A stretch of 28,028 nt of DNA from Utricularia gibba (taxonomy: Eukaryota > Streptophyta > Magnoliopsida > Lamiales > Lentibulariaceae): positions 1-28,028 of the forward strand of contig NEEC01000446.1 of the NCBI GenBank assembly GCA_002189035.1. Reading direction: 5' to 3'. Positions 7,233 to 20,940 of the stretch are shown piece after piece. The notes below the pieces were generated by a model, which was given only the letters and a program-made list of their open reading frames with translations, had not been told where the DNA came from and ran no database searches. The translations under genes were made by a program, and so were the position numbers. Every line of letters begins with the position of its first letter. The stretch's first letter is position 1.

Positions 7233-9303
7233 AAAAATATTTTTTTTGTCATTGTAGAAAGCTCATCACGCCACGCACACCACCCTGGAGAGGTTTCAAC
7301 AGCTGTTATGAACTCACAACCCCTTGCTCAGCAGATTCAGTAAAATTCTCTAACACTTGGGCTTCCAACGGATCATATCCCATATTCATTCATACGAAAT
7401 TGTGCAAGAATAATGTGACTTTGAGTTTGAACTAGATAGTAGGACGCTGATCGAAGAATGGCCCATCGAGTCTCTAAAATTGGCCGTCCTCGCTCAACAA
7501 ATGTGGGGTGCACGTGACATCCCAATTTCAACAAATGCATCATGATTTTCGTCGAGTGGGCCCATGAGCCCGTCCGAACCCGGGGCCCGGGCCAAGGGCC
7601 CCTCGAGAGCGCCCGCCTCAATACGAGGAGGTGTTCCTTCAAAAACCATATACGCGTCTCGTCACAACCCAACGTTAATAAATGCATCACTTTTTTTGGC
7701 GCGCTACTGCTGACTTTGGGCCTGAGTTCGGCACGACCTCCGGCCGATCAGGGTGCCCCCGAGAGCTCCTCCTTAAGTATAAAGTGTGTTGTTGAAAAAA
7801 ACCGTGTGCGGTTCTCGTGACATCCTAACTTCAAACAAATGCATCACACGATTTTCGTCGAGTCGGACGGGACCGGGCTCCCGGGGCCCGGACGAGGCGC
7901 AGCGCCCGCTCCCCTCCCCCCCAAAACTAGAAGGTGTTCCATGGAAAACCATTTAGGCGGCTCGTGACAACCCAAAGTTAATAAATGCATCACTTTCTTT
8001 GCCGGGCTACAATGACTTTACGCTCGAGCCTGGTACGACGTATGGGAAGATTCGAGTGCCCCCGAGAGCGTCTCCACAAGTATAAAGCGTGTTGTTGAAA
8101 AAACCGTGTTGGGTGCACGTGACATCCTAATTTCAACAAATGTGTCACGATTTTCGCCGAGTGGGACCAGAGTGGGCTCATCAGCCAGACCGAACCCGGG
8201 GCCCAGCCAAGGGCCCCTCGAGAGCGCCCCCCCACAAAACTAGATGGTGTTCCACGAAAAAAAATTAGGCGGCTCGTGATAACCCAACGCTAAGAAATGC
8301 ATCCCTTTTTTCGCCGGGCTAAAACTGACTTTGGGCTCATGCCCGGCGCGACCCCCAGCCCGTGTGCATACGCAGCAGCACCACGAGGCCACATGGGCTT
8401 GGTTAATGCCCGCGTGCTCGAGCAGCAGCCACAAGGCCATACGGCCGTGGAAAAAAAGAAAAACAACCATAAAATACAATAAGCCAAAAATAAAAAATAA
8501 AATTGATAAACCCTTGGTTCGGTTCGGGCCCAATCAAAACCCGTAGGGTTTAACCCGTTCGGGTTGAACAGAAAGACAACCCCATGGGTCATGCAAACTG
8601 TAATACCCAGAATTTCATCGGGTTGGGTCCGAACCTGAATGGATCCAACCCAGGCCCATCTCTAATCATAATCATATGATATAGGTTTATTAAATTATAA
8701 ATAATTGAAATACATTATTTATTAAACCGTAGGATAACTGTGAAAGCTTCTTTGACTTAATTATTACCATTTGATCCTCAGTTGTACTTTGGATGGAGTG
8801 TGTATTTTTACTTTAGTCAATTTAATTAGCATTCGATCCTTGGTTATGATTCAGATCATATTTGCTATTTTTTTACTTTAAATATTTTTATTATCATTCG
8901 ATCCTTAAGTATAATGCGGATCGAGCGCGTATTTTTTATTTTAATATTTTTTTATTAGCATTCGAACGTTAGGTATGCTGCGGATCGAGCGTATATTTTT
9001 CACTCTCATATTTTTATTAGCCTTAGATCCTTAGGTATACTTTGGATCGAGTGCATATTCATTTATTTTAAATCTTAATTAGCGTTCCACCGTTAGGAGC
9101 AATTTAGAACGTGTATACATTACAATGCCATGCCACACGGGCGTGGTTTACGCACAACCCACGCCCGTGTGCCCTTGCAATGTAAACACGCTCCACATTG
9201 CTCCTAAGGATCGAGCGTTAACACAAGTTTCAAGTAAACCATCTCCACTCGATCCGAATCATGTCTAAAGACCGAAAGCCAATAAAAATATTAAAATAAA
9301 AAA
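6971..9303. repeat. Array unit 4
   Basis: Length 2333. It has a small gain near 7835-7850 (extra A and extra AC around ATGCATCAC). It lacks a dinucleotide in CTCCGGCTCGATC near 7743, a change shared only with the next unit, 5. Confidence 0.95.
7514..8357. repeat. GC-rich sub-repeat block, unit 4
   Basis: C run near 7756 of five bases. A small insertion near 7835-7850 doubles AC in ATGCATCAC. Confidence 0.87.
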
Positions 9304-9565
9304 TATACGCTCGATCCGCATCATATCTTAGAATCGAATGCAAATAGAATCGTTCAAATAAAAAATATACACTCGATTGGAATCTTAACCAAGGATCGAA
9401 TGCTAATTAAAATGATTAAAATAAAAATGCACACTCCATCCAAAGTATAACTAAGGGTCGAATGCTAATAAAATTAAAAACTAAGAAACTTTCACATGTA
9501 GTATATGCTTTAATAACTAACGTATTTACATTATTTATATTTTAATAAATATATCACATGATTAT
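8665..9565. repeat. Long inverted-arm structure between units 4 and 5
   Basis: Central palindrome 9093-9207. The T run near 8950 is one base longer than usual. The left arm ends with a short deletion near 9548. Confidence 0.87.
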
Positions 9566-11632
9566 AAAAATATTTTTTTTGTCATTGTAGAAAGCTCATC
9601 ACGCCACGCACACCACCCTGGAGAGGTTTCAACAGCTGTTATGAACTCACAACCCCTTGCTCAGCAGATTCAGTAAAATTCTCTAACACTTGGGCTTCCA
9701 ACGGATCATATCCCATATTCATTCATACGAAATTGTGCAAGAATAATGTGACTTTGAGTTTGAACTAGATAGTAGGACGCTGATCGAAGAATGGCCCATC
9801 GAGTCTCTAAAATTGGCCGTCCTCGCTCAACAAATGTGGGGTGCACGTGACATCCCAATTTCAACAAATGCATCATGATTTTCGTCGAGTGGGCCCATGA
9901 GCCCGTCCGAACCCGGGGCCCGGGCCAAGGGCCCCTCGAGAGCGCCCGCCTCAATACGAGGAGGTGTTCCTTCAAAAACCATATACGCGTCTCGTCACAA
10001 CCCAACGTTAATAAATGCATCACTTTTTTTGGCGCGCTACTGCTGACTTTGGGCCTGAGTTCGGCACGACCTCCGGCCGATCAGGGTGCCCCCCCGAGAG
10101 CTCCTCCTTAAGTATAAAGTGTGTTGTTGAAAAAAACCGTGTGCGGTTCTCGTGACATCCTAACTTCAACAAATGCATCACGATTTTCGTCGAGTCGGAC
10201 GGGACCGGGCTCCCGGGGCCCGGACGAGGCGCAGCGCCCGCTCCCCTCCCCCCCAAAACTAGAAGGTGTTCCATGGAAAACCATTTAGGCGGCTCGTGAC
10301 AACCCAAAGTTAATAAATGCATCACTTTCTTTGCCGGGCTACAATGACTTTACGCTCGAGCCTGGTACGACGTATGGGAAGATTCGAGTGCCCCCCGAGA
10401 GCGTCTCCACAAGTATAAAGCGTGTTGTTGAAAAAACCGTGTTGGGTGCACGTGACATCCTAATTTCAACAAATGTGTCACGATTTTCGCCGAGTGGGAC
10501 CAGAGTGGGCTCATCAGCCAGACCGAACCCGGGGCCCAAGCCAAGGGCCCCTCGAGAGCGCCCCCCCCACAAAACTAGATGGTGTTCCACGAAAAAAAAT
10601 TAGGCGGCTCGTGATAACCCAACGCTAAAATGCATCCCTTTTTTCGCCGGGCTAAAACTGACTTTGGGCTCATGCCCGGCGCGACCCCCAGCCCGTGTGC
10701 ATACGCAGCAGCACCACGAGGCCATGGGCTTGGTTAATGCCGCGTGCTCGAGCAGCAGCCACAAGGCCATACGGCCGTGGAAAAAAGAAAAAACAACCAT
10801 AAAATACAATAAGCCAAAAATAAAAAATAAAATTGATAAACCCTTGGTTCGGTTCGGGCCCAATCAAAACCCGTAGGGTTTAACCCGTTCGGGTTGAACA
10901 GAAAGACAACCCCATGGGTCATGCAAACTGTAATACCCAGAATTTCATCGGGTTGGGTCCGAACCTGAATGGATCCAACCCAGGCCCATCTCTAATCATA
11001 ATCATATGATATAGGTTTATTAAATTATAAATAATTGAAATACATTATTTATTAAACCGTAGGATAACTGTGAAAGCTTCTTTGACTTAATTATTACCAT
11101 TTGATCCTCAGTTGTACTTTGGATGGAGTGTGTATTTTTACTTTAGTCAATTTAATTAGCATTCGATCCTTGGTTATGATTCAGATCATATTTGCTATTT
11201 TTTTACTTTAAATATTTTTATTATCATTCGATCCTTAAGTATAATGCGGATCGAGCGCGTATTTTTTATTTTAATATTTTTTATTAGCATTCGAACGTTA
11301 GGTATGCTGCGGATCGAGCGTATATTTTTCACTCTCATATTTTTATTAGCCTTAGATCCTTAGGTATACTTTGGATCGAGTGCATATTCATTTATTTTAA
11401 ATCTTAATTAGCGTTCCACCGTTAGGAGCAATTTAGAACGTGTATACATTACAATGCCATGCCACACGGGCGTGGTTTACGCACAACCCACGCCCGTGTG
11501 CCCTTGCAATGTAAACACGCTCCACATTGCTCCTAAGGATCGAGCGTTAACACAAGTTTCAAGTAAACCATCTCCACTCGATCCGAATCATGTCTAAAGA
11601 CCGAAAGCCAATAAAAATATTAAAATAAAAAA
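9304..11632. repeat. Array unit 5
   Basis: Length 2329. It shares the CTCCGGCCGATC deletion with unit 4. Private losses of about two bases occur near 9548 (left arm), 10627 and 10723. Confidence 0.95.
9847..10690. repeat. GC-rich sub-repeat block, unit 5
   Basis: C run near 10089 of seven bases. The CGGCCGATC form near 10076 is shared with unit 4. Sub-repeat 6 has lost two bases near 10627. Confidence 0.87.
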
Positions 11633-11896
11633 TATACGCTCGATCCGCATCATATCTTAGAATCGAATGCAAATAGAATCGTTCAAATAAAAAATATACA
11701 CTCGATTGGAATCTTAACCAAGGATCGAATGCTAATTAAAATGATTAAAATAAAAATGCACACTCCATCCAAAGTATAACTAAGGGTCGAATGCTAATAA
11801 AATTAAAAACTAAGAAACTTTCACATGTAGTATATGCTTTAATAACTAACGTATTTACATTATTTATATTTTAATAAACATATATCACATGATTAT
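10995..11896. repeat. Long inverted-arm structure between units 5 and 6
   Basis: Central palindrome 11422-11536. Both arms are close to the majority sequence. Confidence 0.87.
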
Positions 11897-13966
11897 AAAA
11901 ATATTTTTTTTGTCATTGTAGAAAGCTCATCACGCCACGCACACCACCCTGGAGAGGTTTCAACAGCTGTTATGAACTCACAACCCCTTGCTCAGCAGAT
12001 TCAGTAAAATTCTCTAACACTTGGGCTTCCAACGGATCATATCCCATATTCATTCATACGAAATTGTGCAAGAATAATGTGACTTTGAGTTTGAACTAGA
12101 TAGTAGGACGCTGATCGAAGAATGGCCCATCGAGTCTCTAAAATTGCCGTCCTCGCTCAACAAATGTGGGGTGCACGTGACATCCCAATTTCAACAAATG
12201 CATCATGATTTTCGTCGAGTGGGCCCATGAGCCCGTCCGAACCCGGGGCCCGGGCCAAGGGCCCCTCGAGAGCGCCCGCCTCAATACGAGGAGGTGTTCC
12301 TTCAAAAACCATATACGCGTCTCGTCACAACCCAACGTTAATAAATGCATCACTTTTTTTGGCGCGCTACTGCTGACTTTGGGCCTGAGTTCGGCACGAC
12401 CTCCGGCTCGATCAGGGTGCCCCCCCGAGAGCTCCTCCTTAAGTATAAAGTGTGTTGTTGAAAAAAAACCGTGTGCGGTTCTCGTGACATCCTAACTTCA
12501 ACAAATGCATCACGATTTTCGTCGAGTCGGACGGGACCGGGCTCCCGGGGCCCGGACGAGGCGCAGCGCCCGCTCCCCTCCCCCCCAAAACTAGAAGGTG
12601 TTCCATGGAAAACCATTTAGGCGGCTCGTGACAACCCAAAGTTTAATAAATGCATCACTTTCTTTGCCGGGCTACAATGACTTTACGCTCGAGCCTGGTA
12701 CGACGTATGGGAAGATTCGAGTGCCCCCCGAGAGCGTCTCCACAAGTATAAAGCGTGTTGTTGAAAAAACCGTGTTGGGTGCACGTGACATCCTAATTTC
12801 AACAAATGTGTCACGATTTTCGCCGAGTGGGACCAGAGTGGGCTCATCAGCCAGACCGAACCCGGGGCCCAAGCCAAGGGCCCCTCGAGAGCGCCCCCAC
12901 AAAACTAGATGGTGTTCCACGAAAAAAAATTAGGCGGCTCGTGATAACCCAACGCTAAGAAATGCATCCCTTTTTTCGCCGGGCTAAAACTGACTTTGGG
13001 CTCATGCCCGGCGCGACCCCAGCCCGTGTGCATACGCAGCAGCACCACGAGGCCACATGGGCTTGGTTAATGCCCGCGTGCTCGAGCAGCAGCCACAAGG
13101 CCATACGGCCGTGGAAAAAAAGAAAAACAACCATAAAATACAATAAGCCAAAAATAAAAAATAAAATTGATAAACCCTTGGTTCGGTTCGGGCCCAATCA
13201 AAACCCGTAGGGTTTAACCCGTTCGGGTTGAACAGAAAGACAACCCCATGGGTCATGCAAACTGTAATACCCAGAATTTCATCGGGTTGGGTCCGAACCT
13301 GAATGGATCCAACCCAGGCCCATCTCTAATCATAATCATATGATATAGGTTTATTAAATTATAAATAATTGAAATACATTATTTATTAAACCGTAGGATA
13401 ACTGTGAAAGCTTCTTTGACTTAATTATTACCATTTGATCCTCAGTTGTACTTTGGATGGAGTGTGTATTTTTACTTTAGTCAATTTAATTAGCATTCGA
13501 TCCTTGGTTATGATTCAGATCATATTTGCTATTTTTTTACTTTAAATATTTTTATTATCATTCGATCCTTAAGTATAATGCGGATCGAGCGCGTATTTTT
13601 TATTTTAATATTTTTTATTAGCATTCGAACGTTAGGTATGCTGCGGATCGAGCGTATATTTTTCACTCTCATATTTTTATTAGCCTTAGATCCTTAGGTA
13701 TACTTTGGATCGAGTGCATATTCATTTATTTTAAATCTTAATTAGCGTTCCACCGTTAGGAGCAATTTAGAACGTGTATACATTACAATGCCATGCCACA
13801 CGGGCGTGGTTTACGCACAACCCACGCCCGTGTGCCCTTGCAATGTAAACACGCTCCACATTGCTCCTAAGGATCGAGCGTTAACACAAGTTTCAAGTAA
13901 ACCATCTCCACTCGATCCGAATCATGTCTAAAGACCGAAAGCCAATAAAAATATTAAAATAAAAAA
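11633..13966. repeat. Array unit 6
   Basis: Length 2334, the longest. Single-base changes only: loss of G near 12147, an extra A near 12470, an extra T near 12643, and a shorter C run near 13017. Confidence 0.95.
12177..13021. repeat. GC-rich sub-repeat block, unit 6
   Basis: C run near 12420 of seven bases. The A run in sub-repeat 2 is one base longer, and TTTAATAAATG replaces TTAATAAATG near 12642. Confidence 0.87.
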
Positions 13967-14229
13967 TATACGCTCGATCCGCATCATATCTTAGAATCGA
14001 ATGCAAATAGAATCGTTCAAATAAAAAATATACACTCGATTGGAATCTTAACCAAGGATCGAATGCTAATTAAATGATTAAAATAAAAATGCACACTCCA
14101 TCCAAAGTATAACTAAGGGTCGAATGCTAATAAAATTAAAAACTAAGAAACTTTCACATGTAGTATATGCTTTAATAACTAACGTATTTACATTATTTAT
14201 ATTTTAATAAACATATATCACATGATTAT
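13329..14229. repeat. Long inverted-arm structure between units 6 and 7
   Basis: Central palindrome 13756-13870. The left arm carries the AAA variant of the AATTAAATGATT run. Confidence 0.87.
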
Positions 14230-16296
14230 AAAAATATTTTTTTTGTCATTGTAGAAAGCTCATCACGCCACGCACACCACCCTGGAGAGGTTTCAACAGC
14301 TGTTATGAACTCACAACCCCTTGCTCAGCAGATTCAGTAAAATTCTCTAACACTTGGGCTTCCAACGGATCATATCCCATATTCATTCATACGAAATTGT
14401 GCAAGAATAATGTGACTTTGAGTTTGAACTAGATAGTAGGACGCTGATCGAAGAATGGCCCATCGAGTCTCTAAAATTGGCCGTCCTCGCTCAACAAATG
14501 TGGGGTGCACGTGACATCCCAATTTCAACAAATGCATCATGATTTTCGTCGAGTGGGCCCATGAGCCCGTCCGAACCCGGGGCCCGGGCCAAGGGCCCCT
14601 CGAGAGCGCCCGCCTCAATACGAGGAGGTGTTCCTTCAAAAACCATATACGCGTCTCGTCACAACCCAACGTTAATAAATGCATCACTTTTTTTGGCGCG
14701 CTACTGCTGACTTTGGGCCTGAGTTCGGCACGACCTCCGGCTCGATCAGGGTGCCCCGAGAGCTCCTCCTTAAGTATAAAGTGTGTTGTTGAAAAAAACC
14801 GTGTGCGGTTCTCGTGACATCCTAACTTCAACAAATGCATCACGATTTTCGTCGAGTCGGACGGGACCGGGCTCCCGGGGCCCGGACGAGGCGCAGCGCC
14901 CGCTCCCCTCCCCCCAAAAACTAGAAGGTGTTCCATGGAAAACCATTTAGGCGGCTCGTGACAACCCAAAGTTAATAAATGCATCACTTTCTTTGCCGGG
15001 CTACAATGACTTTACGCTCGAGCCTGGTACGACGTATGGGAAGATTCGAGTGCCCCCCGAGAGCGTCTCCACAAGTATAAAGCGTGTTGTTGAAAAAACC
15101 GTGTTGGGTGCACGTGACATCCTAATTTCAACAAATGTGTCACGATTTTCGCCGAGTGGGACCAGAGTGGGCTCATCAGCCAGACCGAACCCGGGGCCCA
15201 AGCCAAGGGCCCCTCGAGAGCGCCCCCCCACAAAACTAGATGGTGTTCCACGAAAAAAAATTAGGCGGCTCGTGATAACCCAACGCTAAGAAATGCATCC
15301 CTTTTTTCGCCGGGCTAAAACTGACTTTGGGCTCATGCCCGGCGCGACCCCCAGCCCGTGTGCATACGCAGCAGCACCACGAGGCCACATGGGCTTGGTT
15401 AATGCCCGCGTGCTCGAGCAGCAGCCACAAGGCCATACGGCCGTGGAAAAAAGAAAAACAACCATAAAATACAATAAGCCAAAAATAAAAAATAAAATTG
15501 ATAAACCCTTGGTTCGGTTCGGGCCCAATCAAAACCCGTAGGGTTTAACCCGTTCGGGTTGAACAGAAAGACAACCCCATGGGTCATGCAAACTGTAATA
15601 CCCAGAATTTCATCGGGTTGGGTCCGAACCTGAATGGATCCAACCCAGGCCCATCTCTAATCATAATCATATGATATAGGTTTATTAAATTATAAATAAT
15701 TGAAATACATTATTTATTAAACCGTAGGATAACTGTGAAAGCTTCTTTGACTTAATTATTACCATTTGATCCTCAGTTGTACTTTGGATGGAGTGTGTAT
15801 TTTTACTTTAGTCAATTTAATTAGCATTCGATCCTTGGTTATGATTCAGATCATATTTGCTATTTTTTTACTTTAAATATTTTTATTATCATTCGATCCT
15901 TAAGTATAATGCGGATCGAGCGCGTATTTTTTATTTTAATATTTTTTATTAGCATTCGAACGTTAGGTATGCTGCGGATCGAGCGTATATTTTCACTCTC
16001 ATATTTTTATTAGCCTTAGATCCTTAGGTATACTTTGGATCGAGTGCATATTCATTTATTTTAAATCTTAATTAGCGTTCCACCGTTAGGAGCAATTTAG
16101 AACGTGTATACATTACAATGCCATGCCACACGGGCGTGGTTTACGCACAACCCACGCCCGTGTGCCCTTGCAATGTAAACACGCTCCACATTGCTCCTAA
16201 GGATCGAGCGTTAACACAAGTTTCAAGTAAACCATCTCCACTCGATCCGAATCATGTCTAAAGACCGAAAGCCAATAAAAATATTAAAATAAAAAA
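13967..16296. repeat. Array unit 7
   Basis: Length 2330 and close to the majority sequence. Its C run at 14754-14757 is only four long. That length joins two short minus-strand open frames into the longest one in the window, 205 codons at 14370-14987. Confidence 0.95.
14511..15353. repeat. GC-rich sub-repeat block, unit 7
   Basis: The C run at 14754-14757 has four bases, the shortest in the array. This length keeps the minus strand open for 205 codons (14370-14987). Confidence 0.87.
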
Positions 16297-16558
16297 TATA
16301 CGCTCGATCCGCATCATATCTTAGAATCGAATGCAAATAGAATCGTTCAAATAAAAATATACACTCGATTGGAATCTTAACCAAGGATCGAATGCTAATT
16401 AAATGATTAAAATAAAAATGCACACTCCATCCAAAGTATAACTAAGGGTCGAATGCTAATAAAATTAAAAACTAAGAAACTTTCACATGTAGTATATGCT
16501 TTAATAACTAACGTATTTACATTATTTATATTTTAATAAACATATATCACATGATTAT
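15660..16558. repeat. Long inverted-arm structure between units 7 and 8
   Basis: Central palindrome 16086-16200. One or two T are lost near 15990; the AAA variant is present near 16402. Confidence 0.87.
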
Positions 16559-18624
16559 AAAATATTTTTTTTTGTCATTGTAGAAAGCTCATCACGCCAC
16601 GCACACCACCCTGGAGAGTTTCAACAGCTGTTATGAACTCACAACCCCTTGCTCAGCAGATTCAGTAAAATTCTCTAACACTTGGGCTTCCAACGGATCA
16701 TATCCCATATTCATTCATACGAAATTGTGCAAGAATAATGTGACTTTGAGTTTGAACTAGATAGTAGGACGCTGATCGAAGAATGGCCCATCGAGTCTCT
16801 AAAATTGGCCGTCCTCGCTCAACAAATGTGGGGTGCACGTGACATCCCAATTTCAACAAATGCATCATGATTTTCGTCGAGTGGGCCCATGAGCCCGTCC
16901 GAACCCGGGGCCCGGGCCAAGGGCCCCTCGAGAGCGCCCGCCTCAATACGAGGAGGTGTTCCTTCAAAAACCATATACGCGTCTCGTCACAACCCAACGT
17001 TAATAAATGCATCACTTTTTTTGGCGCGCTACTGCTGACTTTGGGCCTGAGTTCGGCACGACCTCCGGCTCGATCAGGGTGCCCCCCGAGAGCTCCTCCT
17101 TAAGTATAAAGTGTGTTGTTGAAAAAAACGGTGTGCGGTTCTCGTGACATCCTAACTTCAACAAATGCATCACGATTTTCGTCGAGTCGGACGGGACCGG
17201 GCTCCCGGGGCCCGGACGAGGCGCAGCGCCCGCTCCCCTCCCCCCCAAAACTAGAAGGTGTTCCATGGAAAACCATTTAGGCGGCTCGTGACAACCCAAA
17301 GTTAATAAATGCATCACTTTCTTTGCCGGGCTACAATGACTTTACGCTCGAGCCTGGTACGACGTATGGGAAGATTCGAGTGCCCCCCGAGAGCGTCTCC
17401 ACAAGTATAAAGCGTGTTGTTGAAAAAACCGTGTTGGGTGCACGTGACATCCTAATTTCAACAAATGTGTCACGATTTTCGCCGAGTGGGACCAGAGTGG
17501 GCTCATCAGCCAGACCGAACCCGGGGCCCAAGCCAAGGGCCCCTCGAGAGCCCCCCCCACAAAACTAGATGGTGTTCCACGAAAAAAAATTAGGCGGCTC
17601 GTGATAACCCAACGCTAAGAAATGCATCCCTTTTTTCGCCGGGCTAAAACTGACTTTGGGCTCATGCCCGGCGCGACCCCCAGCCCGTGTGCATACGCAG
17701 CAGCACCACGAGGCCACATGGGCTTGGTTAATGCCCGCGTGCTCGAGCAGCAGCCACAAGGCCATACGGCCGTGGAAAAAAAGAAAAACAACCATAAAAT
17801 ACAATAAGCCAAAAATAAAAAATAAAATTGATAAACCCTTGGTTCGGTTCGGGCCCAATCAAAACCCGTAGGGTTTAACCCGTTCGGGTTGAACAGAAAG
17901 ACAACCCCCATGGGTCATGCAAACTGTAATACCCAGAATTTCATCGGGTTGGGTCCGAACCTGAATGGATCCAACCCAGGCCCATCTCTAATCATAATCA
18001 TATGATATAGGTTTATTAAATTATAAATAATTGAAATACATTATTTATTAAACCGTAGGATAACTGTGAAAGCTTCTTTGACTTAATTATTACCATTTGA
18101 TCCTCAGTTGTACTTTGGAGTGTGTATTTTTACTTTAGTCAATTTAATTAGCATTCGATCCTTGGTTATGATTCAGATCATATTTGCTATTTTTTTACTT
18201 TAAATATTTTTATTATCATTCGATCCTTAAGTATAATGCGGATCGAGCGCGTATTTTTTATTTTAATATTTTTTATTAGCATTCGAACGTTAGGTATGCT
18301 GCGGATCGAGCGTATATTTTTCACTCTCATATTTTTATTAGCCTTAGATCCTTAGGTATACTTTGGATCGAGTGCATATTCATTTATTTTAAATCTTAAT
18401 TAGCGTTCCACCGTTAGGAGCAATTTAGAACGTGTATACATTACAATGCCATGCCACACGGGCGTGGTTTACGCACAACCCACGCCCGTGTGCCCTTGCA
18501 ATGTAAACACGCTCCACATTGCTCCTAAGGATCGAGCGTTAACACAAGTTTCAAGTAAACCATCTCCACTCGATCCGAATCATGTCTAAAGACCGAAAGC
18601 CAATAAAAAATTTAAAATAAAAAA
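16297..18624. repeat. Array unit 8
   Basis: Length 2328. It carries a clear substitution at 17130 (G where other copies have C), a 5-base loss near 18116 in the first 62-base repeat of the right arm, and a 2-base loss near 17551. Confidence 0.95.
16839..17682. repeat. GC-rich sub-repeat block, unit 8
   Basis: C run near 17082 of six bases. It carries the C-to-G substitution at 17130 in the AAACCGTGTG word. Confidence 0.87.
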
Positions 18625-18888
18625 TATACGCTCGATCCGCATCATATTCTTAGAATCGAATGCAAATAGAATCGTTCAAATAAAAAATATACACTCGATT
18701 GGAATCTTAACCAAGGATCGAATGCTAATTAAATGATTAAAATAAAAATGCACACTCCATCCAAAGTATAACTAAGGGTCGAATGCTAATAAAATTAAAA
18801 ACTAAGAAACTTTCACATGTAGTATATGCTTTAATAACTAACGTATTTACATTATTTATATTTTAATAAACATATATCACATGATTAT
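17991..18888. repeat. Long inverted-arm structure between units 8 and 9
   Basis: Central palindrome 18414-18528. The first right-arm 62-base repeat has lost 5 bases near 18116. Near 18605 ATATT reads AATTT. Confidence 0.87.
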
Positions 18889-20940
18889 AAAAATATTTTT
18901 TTTGTCATTGTAGAAAGCTCATCACGCCACGCACACCACCCTGGAGAGGTTTCAACAGCTGTTATGAACTCACAACCCCTTGCTCAGCAGATTCAGTAAA
19001 ATTCTCTAACACTTGGGCTTCCAACGGATCATATCCCATATTCATTCATACGAAATTGTGCAAGAATAATGTGACTTTGAGTTTGAACTAGATAGTAGGA
19101 CGCTGATCGAAGAATGGCCCATCGAGTCTCTAAAATTGGCCGTCCTCGCTCAACAAATGTGGGGTGCACGTGACATCCCAATTTCAACAAATGCATCATG
19201 ATTTTCGTCGAGTGGGCCCATGAGCCCGTCCGAACCCGGGGCCCGGGCCAAGGGCCCCTCGAGAGCGCCGCCTCAATACGAGGAGGTGTTCCTTCAAAAA
19301 CCATATACGCGTCTCGTCACAACCCAACGTTAATAAATGCATCACTTTTTTTGGCGCGCTACTGCTGACTTTGGGCCTGAGTTCGGCACGACCTCCGGCT
19401 CGATCAGGGTGCCCCCCCGAGAGCTCCTCCTTAAGTATAAAGTGTGTTGTTGAAAAAAACCGTGTGCGGTTCTCGTGACATCCTAACTTCAACAAATGCA
19501 TCACGATTTTCGTCGAGTCGGACGGGACCGGGCTCCCGGGGCCCGGACGAGGCGCAGCGCCCGCTCCCCTCCCCCCCAAAACTAGAAGGTGTTCCATGGA
19601 AAACCATTTAGGCGGCTCGTGACAACCCAAAGTTAATAAATGCATCACTTTCTTTGCCGGGCTACAATGACTTTACGCTCGAGCCTGGTACGACGTATGG
19701 GAAGATTCGAGTGCCCCCGAGAGCGTCTCCACAAGTATAAAGCGTGTTGTTGAAAAACCGTGTTGGGTGCACGTGACATCCTAATTTCAACAAATGTGTC
19801 ACGATTTTCGCCGAGTGGGACCAGAGTGGGCTCATCAGCCAGACCGAACCCGGGGCCCAAGCCAAGGGCCCCTCGAGAGCGCCCCCCACAAAACTAGATG
19901 GTGTTCCACGAAAAAAAATTAGGCGGCTCGTGATAACCCAACGCTAAGAAATGCATCCCTTTTTTCGCCGGGCTAAAACTGACTTTGGGCTCATGCCCGG
20001 CGCGACCCCCAGCCCGTGTGCATACGCAGCAGCACCACGAGGCCACATGGGCTTGGTTAATGCCCGCGTGCTCGAGCAGCAGCCACAAGGCCATACGGCC
20101 GTGGAAAAAAAGAAAAACAACCATAAAATACAATAAGCCAAAAATAAAAAATAAAATTGATAAACCCTTGGTTCGGTTCGGGCCCAATCAAAACCCGTAG
20201 GGTTTAACCCGTTCGGGTTGAACAGAAAGACAACCCCATGGGTCATGCAAACTGTAATACCCAGAATTTCATCGGGTTGGGTCCGAACCTGAATGGATCC
20301 AACCCAGGCCCATCTCTAATCATAATCATATGATATAGGTTTATTAAATTATAAATAATTGAAATACATTATTTATTAAACCGTAGGATAACTGTGAAAG
20401 CTTCTTTGACTTAATTATTACCATTTGATCCTCAGTGTGTGTATTTTTCTTTAGTCAATTTAATTAGCATTCGATCCTTGGTTATGATTCAGATCATATT
20501 TGCTATTTTTTTACTTTAAATATTTTTATTATCATTCGATCCTTAAGTATAATGCGGATCGAGCGCGTATTTTTTATTTTAATATTTTTTATTAGCATTC
20601 GAACGTTAGGTATGCTGCGGATCGAGCGTATATTTTTCACTCTCATATTTTTATTAGCCTTAGATCCTTAGGTATACTTTGGATCGAGTGCATATTCATT
20701 TATTTTAAATCTTAATTAGCGTTCCACCGTTAGGAGCAATTTAGAACGTGTATACATTACAATGCCATGCCACACGGGCGTGGTTTACGCACAACCCACG
20801 CCCGTGTGCCCTTGCAATGTAAACACGCTCCACATTGCTCCTAAGGATCGAGCGTTAACACAAGTTTCAAGTAAACCATCTCCACTCGATCCGAATCATG
20901 TCTAAAGACCGAAAGCCAATAAAAATATTAAAAATAAAAA
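18625..20940. repeat. Array unit 9
   Basis: Length 2316. It holds the largest deletion in the array, 15 bases near 20436, in the same 62-base repeat that is shortened in unit 8. There is one extra T near 18648. Confidence 0.95.
19170..20011. repeat. GC-rich sub-repeat block, unit 9
   Basis: C run near 19412 of seven bases. One C is lost near 19270, and the A run near 19755 is one base short. The shifted minus-strand frame gives a 150-codon open frame at 19196-19648. Confidence 0.87.

Noticed and set aside
14370-14987. Calling the longest open frame (205 codons, minus strand) or its relatives a protein-coding gene
   Set aside because: It is low-complexity translation of the 150-base sub-repeats, open only in unit 7 because of one C-run length. 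It has no known domain, and comparable frames exist on both strands.
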